Shown here piece by piece: positions 53,401 to 61,353 of a stretch of 64,000 nt of DNA (within the stretch, counting starts at the first letter, position 1; each line of letters begins with the position of its first letter). The notes under the pieces are model-generated. The model worked only from the letters and a program-made list of their open reading frames with translations, made no database searches and was not told where the DNA came from. A program made the translations under genes and the position numbers. The DNA is from Calditrichota bacterium. Its GTDB lineage: Bacteria > Electryoneota > RPQS01. The DNA is taken from contig JACJVZ010000003.1 in assembly GCA_020637445.1 (NCBI GenBank), forward strand, positions 62,001 to 126,000, written 5' to 3'.

Positions 53401-55894
53401 TGATTACCTTGGCGACATAAGTTTGCAGTTCTTGCGGGTTGCGGCAAGAGATTCTGCCTACGGCAATGTCGGGGATAATATCCCACGGTTCGCCGGACAC
53501 ACAGCCCATCAGATAATCCGCCGAGGCTGAACCGAATTCAAGAGTCGGAGGAGAAAACGTGGGAAGCTGGTTGCCGGGAATGCTGCCTTCGCGCTGCTCG
53601 AGGACCGCGTCGCCGATCAAGCAGCAGTGCGTGGGACGCACGGGCCAATTATCGTAGGCATAAGTCAAGAAATCGCGGATCGCATTGGGAGTGATCAAGC
53701 CGCCGGAGAACTGTTCGTAAACTTCACTGAGTGGAATCCTCATCACCGAGTTGTCGAACGTGATGCGGCGCATGCTGTCGAGCATCTGAACAGACGTATC
53801 CGAGAAGAACGGATCGTAGGCAATGATGACATATTCGGCGCCGGTCGCATTGCGCAGGTCCATGGAAACCGTATCGGGAACCATCGAGAACGGCGGGAAG
53901 ACGTAGTTTTCACCCCAGACCAACATGTCGTGGGGCCCGTCGGAGATGAGCGGGAAATGTACGGCCCAGCTTGCGCTTTCATCAGAAGGCGTAACCCGTC
54001 GCACATCGAGCGAGGTTAAGCGGCTTTCTCCGAGTTTCCAAACTTGGACATTTTGAGTACCAAAGCCGCGAATATCGTAACCCGCCGTATCACCCAAAGT
54101 CGAATCGAAATCAAATCTAAAGAAACCGCTGCGCGACCGCATATCCCGTTCATATTCAATTTCAAACCAATTGACTAAGACCTTGTCCGCCGTTCCGCCG
54201 AGCGCATTGCCGGGTACAGTTACCGTAAATGTATTAATACCATGAACGAGATCTTCTGTCGAAATATTCGAATGTCCGGCCGTATCCAACTGGGTTTCGA
54301 AAATGACAGGCGACTGACCGCCCCACACGGCTGCCGTGTCACTGGAATTTTGCCTACCGACGGTCAAGCCGTTGTCGGTGAGTCCATTCAGAGAAACCGT
54401 GACGTAGTGGTTGTAGCCCGGGGTCGCCGAGTAGCCAGTCAGGCATGTTCTAACGATGACGGGCCTGAAGCTATACGGTGCATTGGGATTCGGATAATCG
54501 ATGAAATTATCAAAACTCCGCGAGGTCAACGCATCGATACGGTCACCCCAGAACCAGTTGTCTTGAATCAGTCCCAGCGGGCCGACGCGTCCCAACTTCG
54601 CACCAAAATACGACGGCGCTTGCCCCAAGCGGTCGAAGTAACGGTCTCTTTCGAAGTGCACGGTATTACGGACGCTGCGCACAAGCGCGGGTTCATCCAG
54701 TCGATTCGGATCAGGGACAAACCACGTCGGCTGCCATGAGCCGTTCTCCTCGCCCAAACGCAGTCCGGGCCGTCCGTCTCCCCAATAGAGTTGGTAGCAG
54801 TTTTCCGCTGAATAGGGGTCTTGGTATAGCGACGGTTCAACGTCTACGAAGGTGCGCTCGTTGCGTTCGCCAAAGAAATCAATGTAGTCGTAGTCGTCAA
54901 ACCGCCCGTCTTCCTGTCCTTCCACCACAATGGGGATTTCGTGATCCTTATTGTAGATGTGCAAGTCCCAAGGAGTAATCTGGTCGAGCGGGACGCCCAT
55001 TTGCCGCATGTACTCGCCGGTCAGACGAATGATGCTGGTTTCATGGACGTAGACTCGCCAACTATTTACGTTGTAAACGGGACCATCGCCGCCATCGTCG
55101 AGATTGCTGTGTTGGCGGGTTTCGCGGCGGTCCATAGCCCGGGTCGCAAGGGCGGTTTCAGCCATTAGCCCGAGCATGCCGCGCAACTGGCGGGTTTCGT
55201 TTGTGCGGTCGGGAAGTCTTATTTCGTTATTTGACGAATTAGGGCGAATGATCTGAATTTTGGCGTGCCTAAGGACGCGGCCTTGACCCGTTAAAGTATT
55301 GATTTGAACAGGTCTAAGGTTCAGAGCGAGCAGACGGTGGCCTCTATAGACTCCGGACTCAGACAGCTCGACAATGCGCGAAGGCCAGAGCTCGGCCTTT
55401 TTGGCAGTACTTAGCCGCCGTTGGGTCATCGAGATCTTGGCATCGTCTTCGAGCTTTTGAATGGTCTGGGGATCTTGAGTGGTAATACGAGGGTCGACGA
55501 CGAAGTCTTCGGGCATCGGGAGGCATTCCCCGAGCGAAAAACTCTCGTACTCAGGCTCAATCAGAGTGACGGAGGCGCGTCCGGGCAGAGCGTCAATGAG
55601 CTCCGAAATTCCGGGTAGCAAGATAACTCCGGGCTCATGGACGGGTGACGTTCCCTCCATAACCACCTCTGTTACGGACCCGAGGTCTGGATCCGTGATC
55701 GGCTGGTAAGCCGGGGCAACCCATTCGAGCAAGATGCGGTCAGAAGAGACTTCTCTGAGGGTTAAACCTGTCGCGGCAGTGTTTGCCAGCTTTTTTGAGG
55801 CGGGGATTGGGGTCTTTTTGGCAGCGGAAAAGCCCTGCCAGAAGAGACCGGCAAGGGCAATTAAAATTATGACTAATAGTGTTTTAGATTTCAT
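50453..55894 (-). CDS. porU: PorU-type C25 sortase of the type IX secretion system
   Basis: This protein has 1813 residues from ATG 55894, with the signal peptide MKSKTLLVIILIALAGLFWQ. The C25 (gingipain-family) domain is in the centre. Catalytic H915 is in VVNYNGHGGGGVWSG and C949 in TNFTCYVGAFDD, a spacing of 34 as in gingipains. The N-terminal 480 residues carry propeptide-like and beta domains (VNSWRVYVHETSIIRLTGEY). CARDB-like segments follow the protease (VRFRGIYTP, YDVTIEVDPDNQYVENNENN). The C terminus is a sorting/FlgD-like domain (INYPNPFKVNTTISYVLTG, VANGVYFAKIIAKQG), which PorU proteins keep. PorU cleaves cargo C-terminal domains and attaches cargo to the surface. It heads an operon with PorV, a lipoprotein and an SLBB protein. 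It is longer than the roughly 1160 residues of the Porphyromonas enzyme. Confidence 0.93.
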   Translation of the reverse strand: MKSKTLLVIILIALAGLFWQGFSAAKKTPIPASKKLANTAATGLTLREVSSDRILLEWVAPAYQPITDPDLGSVTEVVMEGTSPVHEPGVILLPGISELIDALPGRASVTLIEPEYESFSLGECLPMPEDFVVDPRITTQDPQTIQKLEDDAKISMTQRRLSTAKKAELWPSRIVELSESGVYRGHRLLALNLRPVQINTLTGQGRVLRHAKIQIIRPNSSNNEIRLPDRTNETRQLRGMLGLMAETALATRAMDRRETRQHSNLDDGGDGPVYNVNSWRVYVHETSIIRLTGEYMRQMGVPLDQITPWDLHIYNKDHEIPIVVEGQEDGRFDDYDYIDFFGERNERTFVDVEPSLYQDPYSAENCYQLYWGDGRPGLRLGEENGSWQPTWFVPDPNRLDEPALVRSVRNTVHFERDRYFDRLGQAPSYFGAKLGRVGPLGLIQDNWFWGDRIDALTSRSFDNFIDYPNPNAPYSFRPVIVRTCLTGYSATPGYNHYVTVSLNGLTDNGLTVGRQNSSDTAAVWGGQSPVIFETQLDTAGHSNISTEDLVHGINTFTVTVPGNALGGTADKVLVNWFEIEYERDMRSRSGFFRFDFDSTLGDTAGYDIRGFGTQNVQVWKLGESRLTSLDVRRVTPSDESASWAVHFPLISDGPHDMLVWGENYVFPPFSMVPDTVSMDLRNATGAEYVIIAYDPFFSDTSVQMLDSMRRITFDNSVMRIPLSEVYEQFSGGLITPNAIRDFLTYAYDNWPVRPTHCCLIGDAVLEQREGSIPGNQLPTFSPPTLEFGSASADYLMGCVSGEPWDIIPDIAVGRISCRNPQELQTYVAKVIKYETARDYEGLFQSNILMIADTFDGVNNFVSGYSESSIRELLASVGNCVNVTRLYLDSIPAGQGPIRLRDELRNGCVVVNYNGHGGGGVWSGSRLIDVTGVRLLNNRETFPFITNFTCYVGAFDDRSQSAVLGEAFLFTRNNNNDLIGASGFYSSSGVGWAIAGQTMQRRLFDFVMTRPAKTIGEIAMFNKARYWSIRNQPIAFTSDYSMMIMMNLLGDPGLKLAIPQDDIDPELIGETNVLSPRDSLGADSVRVRVVLPWDPAQYERSNTQVFVLPYNGELYSYRTVGEPPRVVATLATTHSPAFNTDDIEFSLCSSRICTTDAVSLPHFVTPRGNVVVYATDPILERNAIGCFPIFLEDSLANVQIFDVAPIPGPVAFSNEEFRISATILHQNDVERVRFRGIYTPAQGPVVLDTMNMVTTEPGYWLTPRQLGPYDFEGGDYRMKFYVTPNGEDEFESDYYDLRLEVDPDFNLTPLQGPDFGERGGRRPTYFQPVRVQRSASSRVIGDVVFRITAVHDSTYLDGTNTVHVTVDSFTVDYVLSTLDSGETYQGAYIPTSFKPASYDVTIEVDPDNQYVENNENNNRREFTIDMPSYYPAAQTRGTFYERPFQISSHVYPSLTSNDTLYLRIAPNVIPRDSAAIGYTQPRIPDEAELSEMQSKGLRQPFSKVTKGFFKAMFDDSLSSLGSNFNAFVTLEYEGRDTLNARLDVLPMGLYVKDPALDQWLIARDATVTREPLDTVRVGPDNLVVWRLRATGTVPYLGEFGIFRKGDLSGPKIEVAVGGMRFTKGSIVSKNPQIFVTFTDVSGVQRGDGYFYAILDGDTVRDDQFAWNDTAFTSSSMTAMFEPDLEVGQHTLAVYATDDHGNHSTYSVSFDVRGNFGFEWAINYPNPFKVNTTISYVLTGATDDFTEIKIYTVAGRLIRTLKDTERTTVNYRTQKWDGRDDHGEEVANGVYFAKIIAKQGDQTIEEVVKLAKVRE

Positions 55895-55921
55895 ACCCGC
55901 TATAGAGTTTGCCATAAACAA

Positions 55922-56040
55922 AAAATTCGCTAACCGCCTTTCCGATACGAGCAACATCGCAAACGGAGGCCATTCCGGAACGGAGCGGCATCCATAGATT
56001 CACGAGTTTACATCGAACGGAAAAAGGGTTAGCGAATTTT
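55922..56040 (-). repeat. Inverted repeat in the porU 5' leader
   Basis: AAAATTCGCTAACC (55922-55935) and its exact complement GGTTAGCGAATTTT (56027-56040) are 91 bases apart. Similarity continues imperfectly inwards (CTTTCCG against CGGAAAAAGG). Both arms lie between the porU promoter and its start codon. Confidence 0.85.
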
Positions 56041-56073
56041 CGCTTAGGGTCTCTCGTTTCCGATTTGCCTCGG

Positions 56074-56102
56074 AGTATAGGTATCTTTTTCCAGCTTGTC
56101 AA
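56074..56102 (-). promoter_or_regulatory. Sigma70 promoter of the porU operon
   Basis: On the minus strand TTGACA (56097-56102), 17 bases and TATACT (56074-56079) are seen. The leader to the ATG is about 175 bases. Confidence 0.78.
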
Positions 56103-56237
56103 GGGTTTTCCGTGCATAAATGCAGTATTTTCGGTGCACTGGGGCTTGCCGGGGGATTCAGGGGAAGTAGAGCAAATGCCAGACCTCAATTGACCCGAAC
56201 GACTCATCAGAACGAGGTCCAAAAGGGGTAATTTGCC

Positions 56238-56266
56238 TTGAAGTCCTGTATAAAATTCGCTATACT
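56238..56266 (+). promoter_or_regulatory. Sigma70 promoter of pgi
   Basis: TTGAAG (56238-56243), a 17-base spacer and TATACT (56261-56266) lie about 52 bases before the pgi start. Confidence 0.72.
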
Positions 56267-56317
56267 GTTGAGTTCCGGAAACTGATTTTTCTCGACTTGG
56301 CCTCGGGAGGGCCAATC

Positions 56318-57682
56318 ATGCCACTGACAGTTAATTTCGGCTACGCACTTTCGAAGAAGCTGGCCGGACATGGGATTGCCAACGAAATGCTGAAACCTGC
56401 GCTGGAGCGCACGGCGAAGGCTATCGACCATATTCGCAGCGACCGTACGGCCAATAAGCTGCCGTTTTTGGATTTGCCCGGTGACGCGAAGACAAAAGCC
56501 GCGTGTAAAGAGATGGCGGCACAGTACGAAGGGTACGAGAATTTTCTGCTGGCAGGGATCGGCGGAAGTTCACTCGGGCCGCTGGCGATTTTCACTGCGC
56601 TGGGGCATCCGCTGCATAATTTGCTCTCGACGGCAAAGCGCAAAGGCGCACCGCGCTTTTTCACGCTCGACAACGTCGATCCCGTTCATGCTGATGCTCT
56701 GCTTTCGGCCTGCAAACCTGACCGTACGGTGTACAACATCATCTCCAAGAGTGGCTCGACGGCGGAGACGGCTTCGGCTTCGCTGCTGATTTTCGATCTA
56801 CTGCAAAAGAAACTTGGGGCCGATTGGAAGAAGAACGTCGTCTGCACGACGGACCCGGCGAACGGCGACTTGAAGAAGCTCTGCGACGCGGAGAAATTGC
56901 AGACGCTTCCGCTGCATCCGGGAGTGGGCGGACGGTTTTCCGTTCTGACTCCGGTGGGGCTTTTTCCGTCGTATGTTTTGGGCTTCGACGTCGATGCGAT
57001 GCTGGCTGGCGCGGCGGAAATGCGCGAACGCTGTTTGGATCTCGACGTGCAAAAAAATCCCGCCGCGCAGATGGCCGCGATGCTCTATCTTTTCGACAGC
57101 ACGCAGCACAAGAAAATGCACGTGATGATGGCCTATGCGAACGGACTGTACGGCATGGCCGACTGGTTCCGTCAGTTGTGGGCCGAATCGCTGGGCAAAG
57201 AACTCGACGTGGACGGCCGCGTGGTGAATGCCGGGCCGACGCCGCTGAAAGCTCTCGGCGCAACGGATCAGCATTCGCAAGTGCAGCTCTATATTGAGGG
57301 GCCGCACGACAAGGTGTTCCTGTTCCTCGAGTGCAAAAAGTTTGCGAAGCGGTTGAAGCTGCCGTCGCTGTATGAAAACGTCTCGTCGCTGAACTATCTC
57401 GGCGGACAGACGATGAACAAATTGATCGCCTCGGAGTTTGCGGCGACACGCGAAGCTCTGGCGCAGCGCGGCCGCCCGTCAATGACGATTACGTTCCCGG
57501 AAATCGACGCGCATGCCGTCGGAGAGTTCTTTATGCTGTGGGAAATCGTAACGTCGATCAGCGGCGCGCTCTACAAGATCAATCCGTACGACCAGCCCGG
57601 CGTCGAACTCGGCAAGGTTTTGACCTACGGCTTGATGGGCCGCGCGGGGTATGAAGATAAGGCTAAGGGGATTAAGGTGTAA
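56318..57682 (+). CDS. pgi: Glucose-6-phosphate isomerase
   Basis: This protein has 454 residues from ATG 56318 (GGGAGG nine bases upstream; a start at 56297 would place the ribosome site inside the gene). It interconverts glucose-6-phosphate and fructose-6-phosphate. Motifs are LLAGIGGSSLGPLAIFTALG and IISKSGSTAETASASLLIF (SIS domains), NAGPTPLKALGATDQHSQVQ and EIVTSISGALYKINPYDQPG at the end. The length fits the shorter bacterial/archaeal-like Pgi group. The gene is divergent from porU. Confidence 0.95.
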   Translation: MPLTVNFGYALSKKLAGHGIANEMLKPALERTAKAIDHIRSDRTANKLPFLDLPGDAKTKAACKEMAAQYEGYENFLLAGIGGSSLGPLAIFTALGHPLHNLLSTAKRKGAPRFFTLDNVDPVHADALLSACKPDRTVYNIISKSGSTAETASASLLIFDLLQKKLGADWKKNVVCTTDPANGDLKKLCDAEKLQTLPLHPGVGGRFSVLTPVGLFPSYVLGFDVDAMLAGAAEMRERCLDLDVQKNPAAQMAAMLYLFDSTQHKKMHVMMAYANGLYGMADWFRQLWAESLGKELDVDGRVVNAGPTPLKALGATDQHSQVQLYIEGPHDKVFLFLECKKFAKRLKLPSLYENVSSLNYLGGQTMNKLIASEFAATREALAQRGRPSMTITFPEIDAHAVGEFFMLWEIVTSISGALYKINPYDQPGVELGKVLTYGLMGRAGYEDKAKGIKV

Positions 57683-57700
57683 CTCTCTTTTGGAGGGATT

Positions 57701-58276
57701 ATGCGCGTTGCATTGCTTGGCTTGCTTTTGGTTTTGTCCGGTTGCGCGCACACGTTTGTGATTGAGAAAGGTGCGCCTGCGGAACGGTACGGCGAAGCGC
57801 GGGAGTTTTTGCATCAGGACCAGCCTGCGGAGCTGATACTGACGACTGGAAAAACGTTTACCGCGACGGATCTTTATATCGGGTCGGATACGACTGTGTT
57901 TCGAATTGAGGATGCGACGGATTTGGTGATCATGATGAATGACCGCATTCGCAGCATCACGACGCACGAGAAGTCGAACAATGCGAGGACGGGCGCACTG
58001 ATTGGCGGGTTCGGCGGTGGAGTGGTTGGATTGATTGTCGGAACCGTGCTGGCATCGATGAACAACGTCACATATGTTTCAAGCTCAAGCGATTGCGATT
58101 GCGGACCGAGCAGTCGTGAAGATGATGATATTATCATTTTGTCCAGTGTCGGCATCGGAGCATTGAGCGGGAGTTTCCTGGGGGCGGTATTGGGGAGTCA
58201 GACGGTATCGTTTCGCACGGTGGAATTCTACCGTGACCACAATGATCCGCGCCGCTGGGAATATTTGCCGCGATAG
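57701..58276 (+). CDS. Lipoprotein with glycine-zipper segments
   Basis: This 191-residue protein has the lipobox LSGC (cysteine 15) and TGGAGGGATT directly before its ATG. A small beta domain (about 40-90) is followed by two glycine-rich hydrophobic stretches (TGALIGGFGGGVVGLIVGTV and VGIGALSGSFLGAVLG) separated by an acidic, cysteine-containing loop (CDCGPSSREDDD). Glycine zippers usually insert in or pack against membranes. The function is unknown. It follows pgi by 18 bases. Confidence 0.82.
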   Translation: MRVALLGLLLVLSGCAHTFVIEKGAPAERYGEAREFLHQDQPAELILTTGKTFTATDLYIGSDTTVFRIEDATDLVIMMNDRIRSITTHEKSNNARTGALIGGFGGGVVGLIVGTVLASMNNVTYVSSSSDCDCGPSSREDDDIIILSSVGIGALSGSFLGAVLGSQTVSFRTVEFYRDHNDPRRWEYLPR

Positions 58277-58331
58277 TTTTTTCTTATTGATCTTTTTATT
58301 ACGACTCGGACAACTTCACTTGAGGTGATGT

Positions 58332-59312
58332 ATGGATTCCGATCGGAAGCGCTGGATACGGCGGATCTCGATTCCGCTGTTTTGGATTCTTGAAATATAT
58401 TTACTCGTCGTGCTCGTCGTGGCACTTTATGTAAAGTACTACGAGGAAGAATTGCCCGAAGCAATGATCGGCAGGCAGGCAATCGAGAATGTCATCATGG
58501 CTGATGGGGTGTGGTTTACGACCTATATCCAGATTGCCATGCGAAAGGAGTCGGACCTCGCATTATTTCCGCCTCCGGCAGACCGCACGACACTTTCAGA
58601 CTGGGCGGCGCAAATCGAAACTCACATGGGTGTGAAATGCGCAGTGTTCTTTTATGACGGGAAGATTCTGCGTTGGCCGATACTGCCTGCGCAGTTTGAA
58701 GAGCGGTCGAGCACGGTAGATTCAATGACTCGAGAACCGTTCGTCAAAGGCGACGGCCGATTCGAAAAAGTGATCGGCAATTTCAAACTCGAAGGAATCT
58801 CGGGAAAAGTCGCGATGACCGTGAACAGCGAGCCGCGCGTGATCATGGTAAAGCCGCCGGACTCTGACCTCAGGTGGGGGGTAGTCTACGATTTTCACGA
58901 CGCTTTTCGCGCCGTGACGGATCTCTTGAATGCGTCGCGGGACACGCTGCCGTCAAACTTCGGTTTGGAAGCGATGTCGCACGTGTTTGACATTAAGCGG
59001 CACATCAAGACTCCCGACACCGTCGCTGCCCGGGGTTTATATGGCTTGCAGGTCTATTCGAATTCGGACAGCCTGTTGTATACGACGCCGGGAATCGACA
59101 CTACTTCTCATAAGTTCGAGCAGAGCGATTCCCTTCTGCCTTTCCGCTCAATCGTGTATAACACGTCTTCGAGCGAAGAGTTTCTGCAACTGGTGAAGGA
59201 CAAGTTTGCCAAGGACTTCTCTGTCCCGTGGGTCAAGCTCTTCTCCGTATTCATTGAAATGATCGTATTGGCTCTGTTCTACTTTTGGATCGGCAGGTTA
59301 ACCGCAGAATGA
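58332..59312 (+). CDS. Membrane protein with extracytoplasmic sensor-like domain
   Basis: This 326-residue protein has one membrane helix near the N terminus (IPLFWILEIYLLVVLVVALY) and another at the extreme C terminus (LFSVFIEMIVLALFYFWIG), enclosing about 240 residues that would lie in the periplasm. The enclosed part includes a possible sensor fold (CAVFFYDGKILRWPILPAQF, RVIMVKPPDSDLRWGVVYDF) but no kinase, HAMP or output domain follows. I do not recognise the family. A glutathione peroxidase gene overlaps its stop by four bases. Confidence 0.78.
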   Translation: MDSDRKRWIRRISIPLFWILEIYLLVVLVVALYVKYYEEELPEAMIGRQAIENVIMADGVWFTTYIQIAMRKESDLALFPPPADRTTLSDWAAQIETHMGVKCAVFFYDGKILRWPILPAQFEERSSTVDSMTREPFVKGDGRFEKVIGNFKLEGISGKVAMTVNSEPRVIMVKPPDSDLRWGVVYDFHDAFRAVTDLLNASRDTLPSNFGLEAMSHVFDIKRHIKTPDTVAARGLYGLQVYSNSDSLLYTTPGIDTTSHKFEQSDSLLPFRSIVYNTSSSEEFLQLVKDKFAKDFSVPWVKLFSVFIEMIVLALFYFWIGRLTAE

Positions 59313-59848
59313 AATATCTTTTCACTCTTCTACTACTTACTTCAGTCGCGATGGCTACAGACTTGCAGAACATTCCTTTCTTGACGAATTCCGGCGACAC
59401 GACTTCACTTGCGGCCTACAAGGGCGACGTAGTAATGATCGTGAACACGGCGAGCCTCTGTGGGAACACGCCGCAGTATGCCGGACTTGAGAAGCTCTAC
59501 GCAACTTACAAGGATCGCGGGTTTACGATTCTGGCATTTCCGGCGAACGATTTCGGCAAGCAGGAGCCAGGCACGAACGACGAGATCAAGGAGTTTTGCA
59601 CGTCGACATATGGCGTGACGTTTCCGCTGATGAGCAAGATCACGGTGCTCGGTGATAGCAAGCATCCGCTGTACAAATATCTGGTTGAGCACAGCGATCC
59701 GCCTGCCGAAATTGAGTGGAACTTTACGAAATTTCTCGTTGATCGCGACGGAAAAATGGCCGCGCGATTTTTCAACAAGACTCAGCCGGAAGATTCGACC
59801 GTGACTTCCAAGATCGAAGAACTGCTCGGAGCAAAACCGTCGGAATGA
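59309..59848 (+). CDS. Exported glutathione peroxidase-family protein
   Basis: This protein has 179 residues from ATG 59309. The signal peptide (MKYLFTLLLLTSVAMA) sends it to the periplasm. The peroxidase motif is VNTASLCGNTPQYAGLEKLY with the peroxidatic cysteine, followed by ILAFPANDFGKQEPGTNDEI and the WNFTKFLVDRDG segment. It is a cysteine (not selenocysteine) form, probably thioredoxin-dependent like most bacterial homologues. It overlaps the upstream membrane-protein gene and the next gene (four bases each). Confidence 0.92.
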   Translation: MKYLFTLLLLTSVAMATDLQNIPFLTNSGDTTSLAAYKGDVVMIVNTASLCGNTPQYAGLEKLYATYKDRGFTILAFPANDFGKQEPGTNDEIKEFCTSTYGVTFPLMSKITVLGDSKHPLYKYLVEHSDPPAEIEWNFTKFLVDRDGKMAARFFNKTQPEDSTVTSKIEELLGAKPSE

Positions 59849-61326
59849 AAAAGAGTCCGGTCTTTCGGCCCGCGTCGGATCGCTACCTTCCGTTGTTGTT
59901 TGCCGCGCTGTCTGCCGTTGTCGTGATTTTCGCGACTCAGACGTGGGGACTTGCGGTGCTGCCCGAACAGTTCGCGTGGATTCAATCGGCGAAACTGTTT
60001 GCGGCGGATCGCACGCTCGATTTTTCGGCATCGACTTTTCCCGCTGGCCCGCTGTGGCCGGTGCTGCTCTCGTTGTTTGAACAGAGCGGATACGGACTCG
60101 AGTTCGTTGCGCGGGTTTGGCAGGCCGTGATGATGGGACTCTTGTTGTACGTGCTGACGAGATTTTATCTGCGGCACCTGCAATCACGTATCGTGGTGGC
60201 GGGAACGACGCTTGCGGCCATGGCCGGTATGCTCTATTTCGGCGGGGCTTTTTCGCTTTCACCATTGCCGACAGCTCTGTTTTGCTCGACCGTGGGTTTG
60301 CTTGCGCTCGCGAGATTCCTGTTGGAAGACGAATCGATGTTCTTTATGATTGCGGCACTGAGTTTGGGAGTTGCGGCACTCATGTGGGCTCCGGCGGTGG
60401 TAATGTCTGCGGGCGCGGCTTTGGCCATTATGCTCGGCGCGCGCGGAAAATTCGCACGCAGGCTCGCGGGAGTCGTGATATTTGCCGCAATCGCTTGCGC
60501 ACCGGCGGCGTTCTTGGTTTCTCAGAGCGGATGGTCCTTCGAGGAAATCAATTTTGCGAGCGCGATTGCGTCCGTCGATGCGATTTCTGCTTGGGCGATG
60601 TTCGCGGGTTGGCCGGAAGTGTTCAGAGTTGTTTTGACACTCGTGATCATGTCGGCACTGCTTTATGTCTACCTTGCGACGCGGGGCCCGGCGGGAATCG
60701 GTCCGGCATTGAAGCGCCGCGAATTGCAAGTTTGGATATTGCTTTCGTTTTTCTGGCTTGCCCACTTGGTCTTTATCCCGTTGGCTGCGACGCTGGTGAT
60801 GTTGATTCCGGCGTTCGTGTTGTGGCCCGCTTTGGGAATCGACAGTTTCCGTGATTTTGATCCGGTATCAAACGCGCTGTCCGGACGCGGCGCGGCCGTT
60901 GCTGTGTCTGTTTGTGTATTACTGCTGGTTTTTCCCGTTTGGCAAACTTCAACGAAATGCATCGGAAGTTTTCAGAAGGGCGACGGGCTGAACGGTTTTG
61001 AGTTTCAAAGCTCCGCTCTGCTGACCGAACTTCGGTCAGAAAAGTCACTGCCTCTCTACAGTGATCAGCCCGAGTTGCTTTCCTATGTCCTGCATTCGGA
61101 CGTGCGTCCTTTGCCGTCGGATCTTCGAGAACTTGAATTGACCGAAAGCCGCGTGGCGGTTCTTGGGGACCACTGTCCTCCGGGAATCTGCTCCGACGAT
61201 TCACTTTCACAACCTACACTCGCCTTTGTACCGAAACTTGCCTCGCGTGAAGGAATGATTTACGACGTCCTGTTTCGCGCACCCGAACCTGCCTTGACCG
61301 CCACGGATTCCCTCACAATTCCGTAA
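59845..61326 (+). CDS. Polytopic membrane protein, possibly GT-C type
   Basis: This 493-residue protein has about ten hydrophobic segments between residues 15 and 375 and a soluble C-terminal part of 120 residues (SSALLTELRSEKSLPLYSDQ). The layout resembles GT39/GT83-like transferases and the gene at 46040-47491, but the acidic pair expected in the first loop is not evident (the loop reads LPEQFAWIQSAKLF). The function is therefore uncertain. The start overlaps the peroxidase stop (ATGA). Confidence 0.78.
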   Translation: MKKSPVFRPASDRYLPLLFAALSAVVVIFATQTWGLAVLPEQFAWIQSAKLFAADRTLDFSASTFPAGPLWPVLLSLFEQSGYGLEFVARVWQAVMMGLLLYVLTRFYLRHLQSRIVVAGTTLAAMAGMLYFGGAFSLSPLPTALFCSTVGLLALARFLLEDESMFFMIAALSLGVAALMWAPAVVMSAGAALAIMLGARGKFARRLAGVVIFAAIACAPAAFLVSQSGWSFEEINFASAIASVDAISAWAMFAGWPEVFRVVLTLVIMSALLYVYLATRGPAGIGPALKRRELQVWILLSFFWLAHLVFIPLAATLVMLIPAFVLWPALGIDSFRDFDPVSNALSGRGAAVAVSVCVLLLVFPVWQTSTKCIGSFQKGDGLNGFEFQSSALLTELRSEKSLPLYSDQPELLSYVLHSDVRPLPSDLRELELTESRVAVLGDHCPPGICSDDSLSQPTLAFVPKLASREGMIYDVLFRAPEPALTATDSLTIP

Positions 61327-61353
61327 TCTTTCTCACTTATCATATTCTCAGCT

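Larger units (their letters stand above)
55895..56317. other. Divergent promoter region of porU and pgi
   Basis: This 423-base gap contains the porU promoter (56074-56102), the pgi promoter (56238-56266), and in the porU leader a 14-base inverted repeat (55922-55935 and 56027-56040). No gene was recognised in it. Confidence 0.65.

Noticed and set aside
56739..57482. 247-codon minus-strand frame inside pgi
   Set aside because: It is an antisense shadow with arginine/serine-rich composition; pgi on the plus strand is complete.
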